This document shows positions 45,365-55,900 of a stretch of DNA of 64,000 nucleotides, one piece after another (position 1 is the stretch's first letter; every line of letters starts with the position of its first letter). Location of the stretch: contig OU744450.1 of NCBI GenBank assembly GCA_916610825.1, positions 10,654,380-10,718,379 on the forward strand, read 5' to 3'. Source of the DNA: Haliclystus octoradiatus. Its lineage: Eukaryota; Cnidaria; Staurozoa; Stauromedusae; Haliclystidae. A program made the translations under genes and the position numbers. The notes below the pieces were generated by a model. That model had not been told where the DNA came from, ran no database searches, and worked only from the letters and a program-made list of their open reading frames with translations.

Positions 45365-48300
45365 TGAATTCAGAAATGAATTATATTCTTTAAAAAATGC
45401 AAATCAAAATTCTGTTGATAGAGCAGCAGTACCCCAAAATACTGCAACATCTGAGCCAACAATTGTTCTGGAACTTACAAGGAAAATCAACAGGGAACAA
45501 AATGATCAGAGCGAACGAAGTTCCAATATTGTAATTAGTGGGGTACCTGACGATGAGGTTTATTCTGACAAAGAATTAGTAGAAACATTAATCCAAGAAA
45601 TAGAGGTTGATATTAATCACATTCCTATTACAGTAAAAAGATTGGGGGTAACAAAGCCTGGTAAGATTCGCCCCTTGTTAGTAAAATTAACTCCCCAGAA
45701 ACGCATGCAGCTTCTAAAAGCAGGAAAAAAATTAAGAGACAATCCGTTGAGAAAAAACGTTTACATCTCTCCTGACATGACGATGAATGAGCAAAAAGCT
45801 GCTTTCGACCTTAGAACAAACTTGAGAAAATCCCGCTTAGAAAATCCTGATAAACACTTCCGTATTTATGCAGGAAAAGTTGTTGCATATATGCCTACAC
45901 CACTACCACCACCTACACAAGTAGTAGATTGACTCACTTTCACTACTTGTCTCTGGAATGTCGAAGGATTGAACGGATTATTGAAATTATGCCCTAAAAC
46001 TGACCCTTTCTCTGATTGTGACATACTTTTACTAACAGAAACTTTTATCAAAGATACACCAACAACATTCCCAAATCATTATTCATTTATGGTAAGTGCC
46101 AGAGATCCCACTGGTGATGGGACTTGTCCCCGTGGTGGTCTTTCAATTCTTTGTAAAAGGGAATTAAATCCCAAAAGTTTGCTACAACAAGAATGCTGTA
46201 TTGGAATAACGACAACTTATTGTAATATATTTTTATTTTACTTCCAACCTAATACTACTGTTACTACCATTCTTTATGAAATATCTAATGCTTTGACTAA
46301 TGCAAATAAAAATTTGCCTTCTATTGTTTCTGGTGATTTTAATTGTCGGATTGATTCTGGAAATCGTGGTACGTCTTTAGTTAAACAATTGAACGATATT
46401 GGATTCATTTTATTGAATAATAAAAATGATTTTACTTATGTCTCACATTCTGGTAAAAGCACAATAGATCTCGTATTTACTAATTGTATCGCACAAACTG
46501 TACTTGAACATCATATTGAACATTCGATAGCTCGAAAGCATCAAAAAGTCATTTCTAAATGGGCGTTTCCCAAATCTTCTCAGTTACTCATCCAACGGCA
46601 TCAACAGAAACTAAAGAGAACTGTAAATACAAATAAACTCAGTGTTCACCCAAATTTAAACCTTGCTAAAGAAGCAATCATTAATCATAATTTAGAGAAA
46701 GCTTTTACATTAATCGAAACCGCTTTAAAAGACTGTTGTCCGCCTCATGCTACCAAGTCGCATTATCATAAACCATGGTTTGACGCTGAATGTAAATCTC
46801 ACAAGAATTACGTACTATCCTTATTCAACAAAATAATGCGTGATTCAAATGACATCAATTTACGTGACCATTATTCAGAGGAGAGAAAACAGTACCATAA
46901 GTTATTACATTACAAGAAAACTCAATACGAAGAAAAATTATTAATCAAAACAATTGAAATATCTCAGAAAAAGCCATGGTTACTATTCAAGAAATCTAAA
47001 GTAAGGCAACCGCTATCTATCCCACTGGATATCTTAGAAAACCATTTCCAAAAGCTACTTAATCCATCAGGTAAAACGACTCTTCTTGATCATACATCTA
47101 TTGACTTCTCCTCTGATAATTGGTACAATTCATTATTTGAGGAGGAAGAAGTCCTTGATGCGATTTTGTCAACTTCAGATCATAAAGCTACTGGATTAGA
47201 TAACATTACAAATGAACATTTGAAGTTTTCAATTGAACAATTACTTCCATTGTGGACCATGTTTTTTAATTTATGTTTGAATCTTGGTAAGATCCCACAG
47301 CGCTGGTGTTGCAGCATAGTTAAGCTTCTGTATAAAGGTAAAGGTCTAAAACTAGATCCAAATAATTATCGTGGTATATCTCTTTTATGCTGTCCTCTCA
47401 AAGTACTTACTACACTTCTTAATCGTCGTTTTAAAGACAATATATTTCACTTAGTTCCACCTGAACAATTTGGCTTTCAAGAGAACAAAGGTACTATACA
47501 ACCTTTAAATATTTTAATAAATGATATTTTTAACCAATTTTCCCAATCCAAAGGGAAGCCGCACATGTACTCTTGCTTTATAGACTTTACGAAAGCTTTT
47601 GACAAAGTCAACCGTTTTAAGTTGATCACAAAATTGAAACAAGATTTTGGTGTGAATGGTTTGATTTTACGTTTAATTTCTGCATTATTACAAGATAATC
47701 ATATTTCTATTGACGATGGTCTCAATTATTCAAAATCAATTGAGCAAAATCATGGAGTTGTCCAAGGAGATTGCCTTTCTCCAACATTGTTTATTTTATT
47801 TATTGCTGATCTTGCTACGCAGTTGAGAACCTCTTGTACAGATCTCAAATTTTTATTTTATGCTGATGATTTAGTATTGTATTCCTCTAGTAAAGACGCC
47901 TTACAGAGCGGACTCAATGTTTTATTTAATTGGTGTAATGAAAACCAGCTGTTTGTAAACCTCAAGAAAAGCAAAATAGTAAAGTTTAGAAAAGGAGGTG
48001 CACTCAACAAAACGGATATCCTTATTTATGGAAATGAAATCGTGGAATTTGTCAAGTCATATGATTACCTTGGTGTATGCTTACAACAAACATTGACATT
48101 CACACATCATATATCAAATAAATTTAACAAGTCTATGGTAACTATTGGTGCCTTGCAAAGCCTCCCAAGAGTGTCATTGACTACAGCTTCAATGGTTTTC
48201 TATATGAAAGTTTCTCCTGTTATTACTTACGCCTTCGAAGTCATAGCTCCATTTTTAAAATTAAATCAGCTTGTCTATCTTGATAGAATAAAAGCAGCAT

Positions 48301-48916
48301 ATTTGAAACGTACTCTTGGTGTCCACACAAATTCATCAAACACATTGATGTTTATTTTCTGTAATACACCTTCGTTTGTTGAAGACATCAAGAGTCAATA
48401 CCCTTTCGAAACAAATACTATTGAGTTATATTGCAAAGCACGCAATCAAAAAGTATATACGCTGCTATCAGGTGATTATATAAACGCACCTATTCTAAAA
48501 ACTCTAAGTTGGCAGGCATGCAACCAAAGTAGCCGAAGTTACATTGCTAGATTGTCCGTTCACGGCTTTCATTATGAAATATGCACTAATAAAATCTACC
48601 ATAAGCCTAAAGTTAGCTGCTACTGTCAAGAGTGCAATGGAAATGCAAGTGATCTCTATCACATCATGAAATGTCCAGCAATTCTTTCATGTACAAAATA
48701 CATCAAAAACAGAGAAGCTTTATAAAAGAAACAAAAGAAGAAAAAAAAAATAAAAAAAAATAATAATAATAATAATAATAACATATTACCTATAATAATT
48801 AAGTATCAAATCTTTATGTTCTTCTTGACAATAGTAACGATAATAACAATAGCGAGAACAATAATCATAACAATTGGGATAATACCAAAAAAAAAAATAA
48901 TAATAATTATAAAATA

Positions 48917-48955
<39 letters not shown>

Positions 48956-49168
48956 ATATATATACATATTTATATAATAGTACTTATGTTTATCTGTACT
49001 GTTTTCTGCACATATTTATATATATACTATACTATATGAAACAAATATACCAACCTCTTATCTTATCATTTAATTATTTAAAATATTATTAATTCAATTT
49101 CAATTTGTAATAACCATGTATATCCCATAAAAAGTTTTATCTCGAAATGAGATGCAAATATATGACAC

Positions 49169-49242
<74 letters not shown>

Positions 49243-49330
49243 TAATCGCTTTATTTATTCTATTACTTACCAGATTTTGGTAAGGCGGATACAGTTATAT
49301 GATACCCAACAGTACTAGTATTAGGTTCAT
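43912..49330 (-). CDS. second secreted precursor with acidic exon (paralogue; exon 1 damaged or uncertain)
   Basis: Exons 44959-44861, 44731-44691 and 43980-43912, all GT-AG, with phases 1, 1, 0 agreeing and ending in TGA. Exon 2 is extremely acidic (DDREDDMDDDDDFDDGDENF, ending FRPPNG; the other gene ends its acidic exon FLPPEISK). Exon 3 starts with D-T-KP like the D-A-KP of the other gene, but the rest (VYYGRMEKPA, then an acidic tail ending PQEGDD) is not cationic. A candidate exon 1 at 49330-49271 (donor gtaagt) encodes a signal-like MNLILVLLGII and, one base out of frame, TVSALPKS. With that base restored the phase would match, so it is either a frameshifted pseudogene, a sequence error, or not the true first exon. 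Intron 1 contains the whole non-LTR element at 45.4-49.2 kb. Confidence 0.5.
44290..44470 (+). repeat. SINE family B, headless copy
   Basis: Shares with the minus strand of 62440-62530: cattgacaatc-agg-c-tatct, then ttga-attgatct-cagt, cagctgggatcag-aaagagc and cactctcataatcattg. Lies in intron 3 of the second precursor gene. No tRNA-like head at this copy. Confidence 0.55.
45319..45363. repeat. (CAAT)n microsatellite, 5' of the retrotransposon
   Basis: Eleven CAAT units, directly joined to the truncated 5' end of the non-LTR element. Confidence 0.9.
45364..45932 (+). CDS. non-LTR ORF1 protein, 5' truncated
   Basis: Open frame of about 190 residues entering from the microsatellite without its own start. 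It has a polar N-terminal part, then an RRM-like core in the style of L1-type ORF1 proteins (RSSNIVISGVPDDE, RLGVTKPGKIRPLLVKLTP, LRDNPLRKNVYISPDMT) and a C-terminal basic/Pro region. Such proteins bind the element RNA in the cytoplasm. It ends with a single TGA at 45930-45932, and the same frame continues directly into ORF2. The apparent Met further upstream lies in flanking DNA. Confidence 0.75.
45933..48725 (+). CDS. non-LTR ORF2: APE endonuclease-reverse transcriptase
   Basis: About 930 codons in the same frame as ORF1. The APE endonuclease starts five codons after the TGA (TTCLWNVEGLNG), then LLLTETF and VSGDFNCRID. RT blocks: HKATGLDNITNEH, NNYRGISLLCCPLKVL, CFIDFTKAFDKVN, HGVVQGDCLSPTLFIL and catalytic FYADDLVLYSS. 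A Cys-rich CYCQECNGNASDLYHIMKC lies near the end. It nicks target DNA and copies element RNA by target-primed reverse transcription. The first in-frame ATG is over 40 codons in, past the first endonuclease motif, so translation must pass or restart at the TGA. Clade not fixed by eye. All catalytic residues appear intact. Confidence 0.9.
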   Translation, partial: LTFTTCLWNVEGLNGLLKLCPKTDPFSDCDILLLTETFIKDTPTTFPNHYSFMVSARDPTGDGTCPRGGLSILCKRELNPKSLLQQECCIGITTTYCNIFLFYFQPNTTVTTILYEISNALTNANKNLPSIVSGDFNCRIDSGNRGTSLVKQLNDIGFILLNNKNDFTYVSHSGKSTIDLVFTNCIAQTVLEHHIEHSIARKHQKVISKWAFPKSSQLLIQRHQQKLKRTVNTNKLSVHPNLNLAKEAIINHNLEKAFTLIETALKDCCPPHATKSHYHKPWFDAECKSHKNYVLSLFNKIMRDSNDINLRDHYSEERKQYHKLLHYKKTQYEEKLLIKTIEISQKKPWLLFKKSKVRQPLSIPLDILENHFQKLLNPSGKTTLLDHTSIDFSSDNWYNSLFEEEEVLDAILSTSDHKATGLDNITNEHLKFSIEQLLPLWTMFFNLCLNLGKIPQRWCCSIVKLLYKGKGLKLDPNNYRGISLLCCPLKVLTTLLNRRFKDNIFHLVPPEQFGFQENKGTIQPLNILINDIFNQFSQSKGKPHMYSCFIDFTKAFDKVNRFKLITKLKQDFGVNGLILRLISALLQDNHISIDDGLNYSKSIEQNHGVVQGDCLSPTLFILFIADLATQLRTSCTDLKFLFYADDLVLYSSSKDALQSGLNVLFNWCNENQLFVNLKKSKIVKFRKGGALNKTDILIYGNEIVEFVKSYDYLGVCLQQTLTFTHHISNKFNKSMVTIGALQSLPRVSLTTASMVFYMKVSPVITYAFEVIAPFLKLNQLVYLDRIKAAYLKRTLGVHTNSSNTLMFIFCNTPSFVEDIKSQYPFETNTIELYCKARNQKVYTLLSGDYINAPILKTLSWQACNQSSRSYIARLSVHGFHYEICTNKIYHKPKVSCYCQECNGNASDLYHIMKCPAILSCTKYIKNREAL
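49171..49243. repeat. (CAAT)n microsatellite, 3' of the retrotransposon
   Basis: Eighteen CAAT units directly after the element's 3' end, same strand and unit as the 5' array. Confidence 0.9.
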
Positions 49331-50523
49331 ATTGGCCATTATATAATTATATCCTACTACTAGAAATCAGCAATCATGCATTATATGACGAATGTGAATA
49401 TATATGCCACACCCCAAAATAACTGGAGGAAGATTACAGCAAGTCAAAGAATGAAGATACATTAACTATGAATAATTGTGATGAATTTATGATTGGGGAG
49501 TGTGGATATATTCCCAAGCAAACGTTTTATACTGGTAATTTTGAATTTTGTTCTTTTTATCTCTGTAAAACAGCAATACCTGTGAATTATTTACAGACAA
49601 TGTGATTATTTACAAATGAATTAGATTTCCTCAGATTTAAGTCTAGTTTTAAACATATGTAGGCCTACATTTTTCGCTGAGCAAGTAATTAAATATAGTA
49701 AATTATAGTTTTTATGCAGCGTACAGCAAAAGAATAACAGTATACATTTGATTTAGAAAGAGGCATAATTAAACTGCCGTGCCTTGAAGTTTTGAATAAG
49801 TTTGTATCCATTTCTATTAGATTATTGATTATTTTAAAGTATTGTCTTGATAGTGTATCGACACTGGCTCATTTTGAGAATAGCGGAAATAAACCAAAAA
49901 AATTAAGCAACAAAGTTGTGAGGGCACTGATATGAGTGACTCTTTTTACTTCGTATATAAGTCTGATAAAAACGTACAAGATCGGCCATAGTCCTATCCA
50001 TTTCGATTCTATTGACTATATGGATGGACCTAAAGTATCCAGAATACCGTCAGATGTTAATATTTTGTTTAATTTCCCAAACTTAATCGTTGTTTGCAAT
50101 TGGGCATTGCTTCGATAGCACTATCCTTTATTATTCTTTTTTCACAATAGTGTTATCGTAGCATTGTATATATACTTTCTCAACAATAATCTCAAATGAT
50201 AAATGAATCTACATCAATATCAACAATGCTTCAAATAATCTATGAGCGCACACCTTGGTGCACAAAGCCCGCACAAAGCACAATTGCACTTCTACTTGAT
50301 CTGCTGGTAATGATAGATTGTACGTACACTTTACACTTTCCTTATAAAAACGTTTGAGTGTGAATCTCATGCATAACTGCTATGTATTTCTGGCCCTGAA
50401 TTGTATTCCCATTTGTAATAATATGTGTGTCGTCAATCATCAATACCGTATCAATTAGATTACTAAAACGAATGGGGATAATTCGTCTCGGGTAATTTGT
50501 ATTTAAATTTGTTTCCCAGTATG

Positions 50524-50625
50524 CAGGCACATGTGCTTAAGGGGTGACTTTACGCCATGATCGAATCACCGTAAATGTGATACATGGCAAGCTGCAGAAT
50601 CCGAAAGGTTTTCAATGAGCCCTTT
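50524..50625 (+). repeat. SINE family A, truncated copy
   Basis: aggcacatgtgcttaagggg, then gtgatacatggcaagctgca and gaatccgaaaggttttcaat match the minus strand of 54460-54595 base for base except scattered changes, with a shorter spacer between the two blocks. The tRNA-like head is missing here. Confidence 0.7.
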
Positions 50626-51582
50626 GGCTAGGATCAATCAAAACTGCTAATTCGTTTATTCGTGATTCGTTTTATTCTTATTTCCTATATAGCCTTTCAA
50701 TACTGAAGTACTCAAATCCGCATTCTTTATCGCAATTCTTTCCATGTGAGGTAGTCTCAGCTCTCAATTCACTACCAGGTGAAGGCAGTATCATTGATTC
50801 AACAAACACTGTATGGTATGGGGTAACTTCCATTGCGCCTCAACGGGGCTATTCATATAGAACTTTGGAAGGATGACTATACGAAAAATGTTTCAGATCA
50901 TGAAAACGATACCCCAAATAGTTTTTCAGAAAGCACATATATTACCCCTACAAAACTAATTCTAAAAAAAATATTTAAATGTAGTTAAACAATTACATAA
51001 GGTTAAAAGTTGTTCCTCAAATTTTTCCTTGTACCAAAATGCTTCTGAACATTGAAAAAGGTACCCTCTAATATTTGAGCGTCCCCGTATACCAAAAGCA
51101 TGCAAGTTACCCCGGGATTTACCCCCTGGAAAGGTACAGTGTAACCCGCTTAGTGCAATCCGGATGGGTGAAGTCAGTGCCTATTTGCAACCTAGATTTG
51201 AAACTCGATTAACTTCTGTGGTGAAATCTTTGCAAAACAATTTCTGATAAAAGCAACTTTCGAATAAAATACAAAACATCCGTTGCACTAATTTCGATTT
51301 GGACTAGAGCTGGCTAACAGGCATTCATTGCATGTCTTTCCATACCAGGGAAATAGCGTCCCTGCAGATTCGTGTCACAGATGTTGAGGGGAAATATTTT
51401 TCAATTTGGACGCATGAAAGCAGCAATTAGCAATTGAGACGTTAATACCCTACCGAAGGCACAATATAATATCATACAATAGAAATATTGTATCATATAA
51501 ATATCATGTAAAGATACCAATATTGAAAACAGAATACGGAAAAGCATCATTTATTACATGAGTATTTTACTATTGAAGTAAA

Positions 51583-51624
51583 TCTGTATATAAAGGCCAC
51601 CTGTATACAGTGGTCAATTTATTC
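51583..51624. repeat. copy of the 18-kb transposon-end repeat
   Basis: ctgtatataaaggccacctg and tatacagtggtcaattta match the block at about 17964-18003. Confidence 0.6.
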
Positions 51625-52915
51625 AGTTCTCATAGCTGGCTGTTAAATATTCAAGTTTCACTGTATACCAATTGTAGCTAATTCATTCGAAACCCCGATG
51701 AATACTCTGAAAAACTCGTTCTTCGGTTTACTCGCTCGCTTACAAGTTTATCAAATTGAAAACAATAGAAGTAGGATGTCATGATTTAAATGGTATGACA
51801 ATGAAGTAGAAACACGATAGTCGTAATGAGAGGTTATCAAATACACATAGAAAGATATTATTCTGAATTTCATAGGTGTGCTTTGAGAGGTTTCTTTCTG
51901 CGGATGGAAGTTAAACTTTAAATCCTGTAAATTGAGTGAAAAAAATACAAAACTAAAAACTTTTGACTTTAGTGGCTTATATCTCTTTACCTGGATCTTA
52001 AATATTGATCAAATATAGCTGTAAATCTTTAGCCGAATGTTGAAAATCTCATTCCGAAAGCAGATTGTCATTTGGTTCAGCCGTTTTTTATTTAGAGACA
52101 AGTAAGTAAAATGTTCAGTGATTTTTCTGGTGTAAACTTTCTTGTTGAAAATAAATGGGTTCCTGTTGGAGGAAAAAGAGTGAGACACAAAATTAATCCA
52201 AAGTCGTCCCTTTGACTGCATTTTTGAAGGAGAAATGATCGTGCAAAGTAAAAACACAAGAAGATCTTATACGAATAGAAAATTTTTCTCTATCTAAAGA
52301 AGCAATCTCCCAATATACGAGATATACACTTCAAATGATTTGAGACTTACGATTACGTTTTTTATTCGATTTTCAGTCAAACACGGTTGGCAGTATTCAA
52401 TATTAAATTTTCTTAATGCTTGCCATATCACTGTTCAAACGATTCGATATGTTATTATTTTGTTGATTTTGTTTATTTCAATTTATCACCGTTACATTAA
52501 CATTATTCGGATGAGGGAATAGAAGAAGGGGAAACCTAAACACACCCTTTTCTAGGCGAAGAGAGGAACGAATGCATATCAAGATTGCACAACACGAAAT
52601 GGAAATACAAGAAAATGAAAAATTCAAAACAACCTCTTGCAAATTGATAATCTCATGTGAAAGAGTAAAAGAATAAAGTGTTCTATTAGAAACAGTAGGA
52701 ACCTTTGTTTGTTTACTTAGGAAGAAATTAATTTACTAACAGCCATTCTAAAACATAAGATTAGATGTTCAACTGATTAATGATACATTTCTTAAATTGC
52801 ATTTTAGTATTATTTTTGCAATCAAATTAGTGAGATAATATTCAACCGATAAAATGATTTTAATATTCATATGTCTTTTAAAATTCCACAGTGATTTGTT
52901 GTTGTTTCAATCACA

Positions 52916-55900
52916 TTAAATTAAAGGCATTGCTTTACTTACTGCAGCTTGAGTTTTGCCTGCTTCTTTCGATAATTTTTTACTTTGTTCATTATGACCA
53001 AGCATTAAATGGGCAATACTTAATGTTGTTAAAGTACGTACAACTTCAGGATGATATTCACCATGTAAATTTCTATTAGCAGCTAATGATAAATCTAGTA
53101 TTTTTCTCCCATAAACAGCCATACCTAATGATAAATAAGCATGTCCAAGATCAGTTAAAGCACATGCAAATTCAGCACCGTATTGTTTTGAACGTGATTC
53201 ATCACTCAGGTCAGGCGGTGCAGCCTGTTGTAACATTAATGCTCTTTCAATTAATTCTTTACTTTTTCTTTTCTCACCAATTGTACCACTAACAACACCA
53301 TGTAACAAAAGTGTACGTGCATATTCAATTGGTTCTTTATATTCACCATATTTTTTACGATCTAATTCATATATTTCAGTTGCTTTTTCTAAATGTGATA
53401 TACAACGACCTGTATTATCATTTGAACTTTCAACAGCAGCAAGTCTTGTTAAAATATTAGCATATTCTAATGATGCAGTATTTTTTGTTTTGTTTTGTAA
53501 TTCTAATAAATCTTCAAGTAAATATTGAGCTGTTGCTTGATCTCCATGTACATCTGTTGCACATGCAGCAATAGCCTTCAATCCATTAACTCTTGCTTCT
53601 TCAGTTACAACATTTGGGTGTAGCTCATTAAGCATACCTTGTAAATTCAATGATAATATAGTTGATATAGCACGTCCTTTTGGGTCATTTTTTGTGTACG
53701 TCAATTCATCACATACGGTTTGGATGACACGCTGGATATGTGCTAGCGTATGATGGAATTTATCATCTGTAGAACATTCTAGATCAGCATCATTGTTTTT
53801 AACTTTTGATTGAAATACACTACCAATATTAACACCAATGGTATTACAACTATTTAACGCTTTAACATCAGTTACTGTTTGTTTAGCTTTCTCAGACAGA
53901 CTATCATTGATACTTTTACGAAAGGCTATTAATGTTGATTTTTCATCGAATTTCTTTAATTTACGAATCCACGATTGATGTTGAAATGCATCATGTGATG
54001 ATATCATGTAAAGCGATTCAATCTTGTCTGTTGTTATTTGAAGAAACTGTTGCCGTAAAACAGCATAGACCAAAGGATGAAGGCAAATACCTTCTGTGTC
54101 TACAATTAGAAAGAAGCAAACCATGAGATTTCAATTAAGATTGAAGTTTATCAAAAATAACAAGATTTGATAATCACATGAAAAATAAGCGAGTCATGAT
54201 TGGTGGATTTGTACCACGTGTTTTGCAGTTATGTCAAGACAACCCACGACATTCCATTGCAACCACCAACAGTAGGCTATATTGGTTTTTGTGCTATGTC
54301 GGGTATACACCTATACCTGACAGCTTTAGCCAAACAGCTAGAACATATGTTTTGAAAATGATGACAAGATGCGACAGATTGAATATTTTTTCATAAAATC
54401 AAATCAATTGTATACTCTGTAATTGAAAATTCAACTTGAGAAATTCAAAACAAAAGTGACTCATTAGAAAACCTTTCGGATGCTGTAGCTTGCCAGGTAT
54501 CACAACTGAAGTCCCACTGACGAAATGCAAAAATATCATACTACATTTATAGTCATTTATGACTGAAAGTCACTCCTTAAGCACAAGTGCCTGTTTATTG
54601 AGAGTCATTAGCAAATTTATATACAAATTATAGTACAAACGATTAACATGTGTGCACCGATGTGGAATCGAGCCACAGCTTCCTGCACAAAGTGAGGACA
54701 CTCTACCACTGAGCTACGATGCAGTGCACTGCAAGGACGGTAAATATGATCTTATCTTTTGCTATTGTAATTGTATTTATGAGGAACATCCTTAAAATCA
54801 TTAGCCTGCTTGTCAGCCCTAAACATTTTTTGAAACCATATGGTCTGTGATTTAAAATGTGATATTTTGTAAAATGTGATGTTTCGATATTTCATGACAA
54901 TTGATGTTTTGTGACAGTGTGTGACAGACTTTATGGTCCCAGAAACAAAGCTAGAGACCGACATGCAGACCAGAAAATGATCCAAGATGATTGAGGCTTT
55001 TTTTCTCTAGCTATCCAAAGAGTATGATGTGAAAATACTACTAAAATGGTAGGCAACTTACCCCCTGGTTGGATAGAATATGTACTTATAAGAGAGCAAT
55101 TGCGTAAGAAATCAAGTCCATCAGATCCTTTCTCCTCATACTCGGGTTTACCAAAATAATAACTATAAAGCTCTTTAACTGTGACCCATAAATCAGAAAC
55201 AGAATTTTGCATATTTTCAAATTTATTTACAAGACTTTTTGTTGACCATGCTTTTCCTTCTGGTTCTAAAGGATTATCTTTAACTGATTTCATTTGACTT
55301 TGTGATTGGTTAAATGCAGTTACCAAGTCAAGTGATGACGTCACTTCTATTTTAGGCAAACCATACAAAGGATGTTTTAAATAACGAGAAACTGCTGAAT
55401 ATGGAATTTGAAAAAATGGATGAACATAACCAAGAAAATCGAAAGAATGTAAAAGATAAGGGTTGTTATCAGAATATATTTTGGCTGCCATAGCAATAGA
55501 TGTTTCAACGACAAAAAGTTTTTTGCCAGTATCAGATTGAGATAATTGCCTCAAATGTGGTGAATCTTTTACAACTTGTTCTAAATTCTTTACTAATTCT
55601 TCGTTAAACTTATTGATGGCTTGCTCAACACTTGAAATTTGTTGTTTCTCAAGATAATCCTTTAGCCAAACTGCAGCACAATTCAAAGCCAATGGATTAC
55701 CATAAAGACGTTTGTTTAATTGCTCAAATATTTTTGAATGTTCAACTTTATCATCAATGAGAGATATTTCACAAACTAACTTTCCAGCTTCATCATTGGA
55801 AAGCCTAGAAAATACCAAAGATAGAATATATGTAAAGTCAAATCAGTCACTGGTCGTAGTATGGAAGAAATAAATATAAAATGTAGGCCTACAGTAAATA

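Larger units (their letters stand above)
45364..49170 (+). mobile_element. near full-length non-LTR retrotransposon in a (CAAT)n target
   Basis: About 3.8 kb with ORF1 (5' truncated), ORF2 (APE endonuclease, RT, CCHC) and an AT-rich 3' UTR containing (TAA)n (48758-48780) and (AAAT)n (48917-48957). It ends with a small stem-loop (atctcgaaatgagat at 49139-49153). Both sides abut (CAAT)n arrays in the same orientation, so it probably inserted into, or primes on, this microsatellite. ORFs are free of frameshifts, so the insertion is recent. Confidence 0.85.
49400..52890. other. intergenic, no gene recognised
   Basis: Contains a SINE A copy (50524-50625) and a transposon-end-like copy (51583-51624). 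A 62-codon minus-strand frame at 50530-50342 has reasonable residue composition (RRIIPIRFSNLIDTVLMIDD) but runs into the SINE copy and has no splice support. Nothing else. Confidence 0.35.

Noticed and set aside
50342-50530. A terminal exon of the NTPase gene.
   Set aside because: The only upstream acceptor would fall inside the SINE A copy at 50524-50625, and the sequence has no repeat-like helices.
54652-54724. A tRNA gene on the minus strand.
   Set aside because: A and B boxes and most acceptor pairs are present, but the anticodon arm is irregular and the sequence runs straight into a repeated SINE body.
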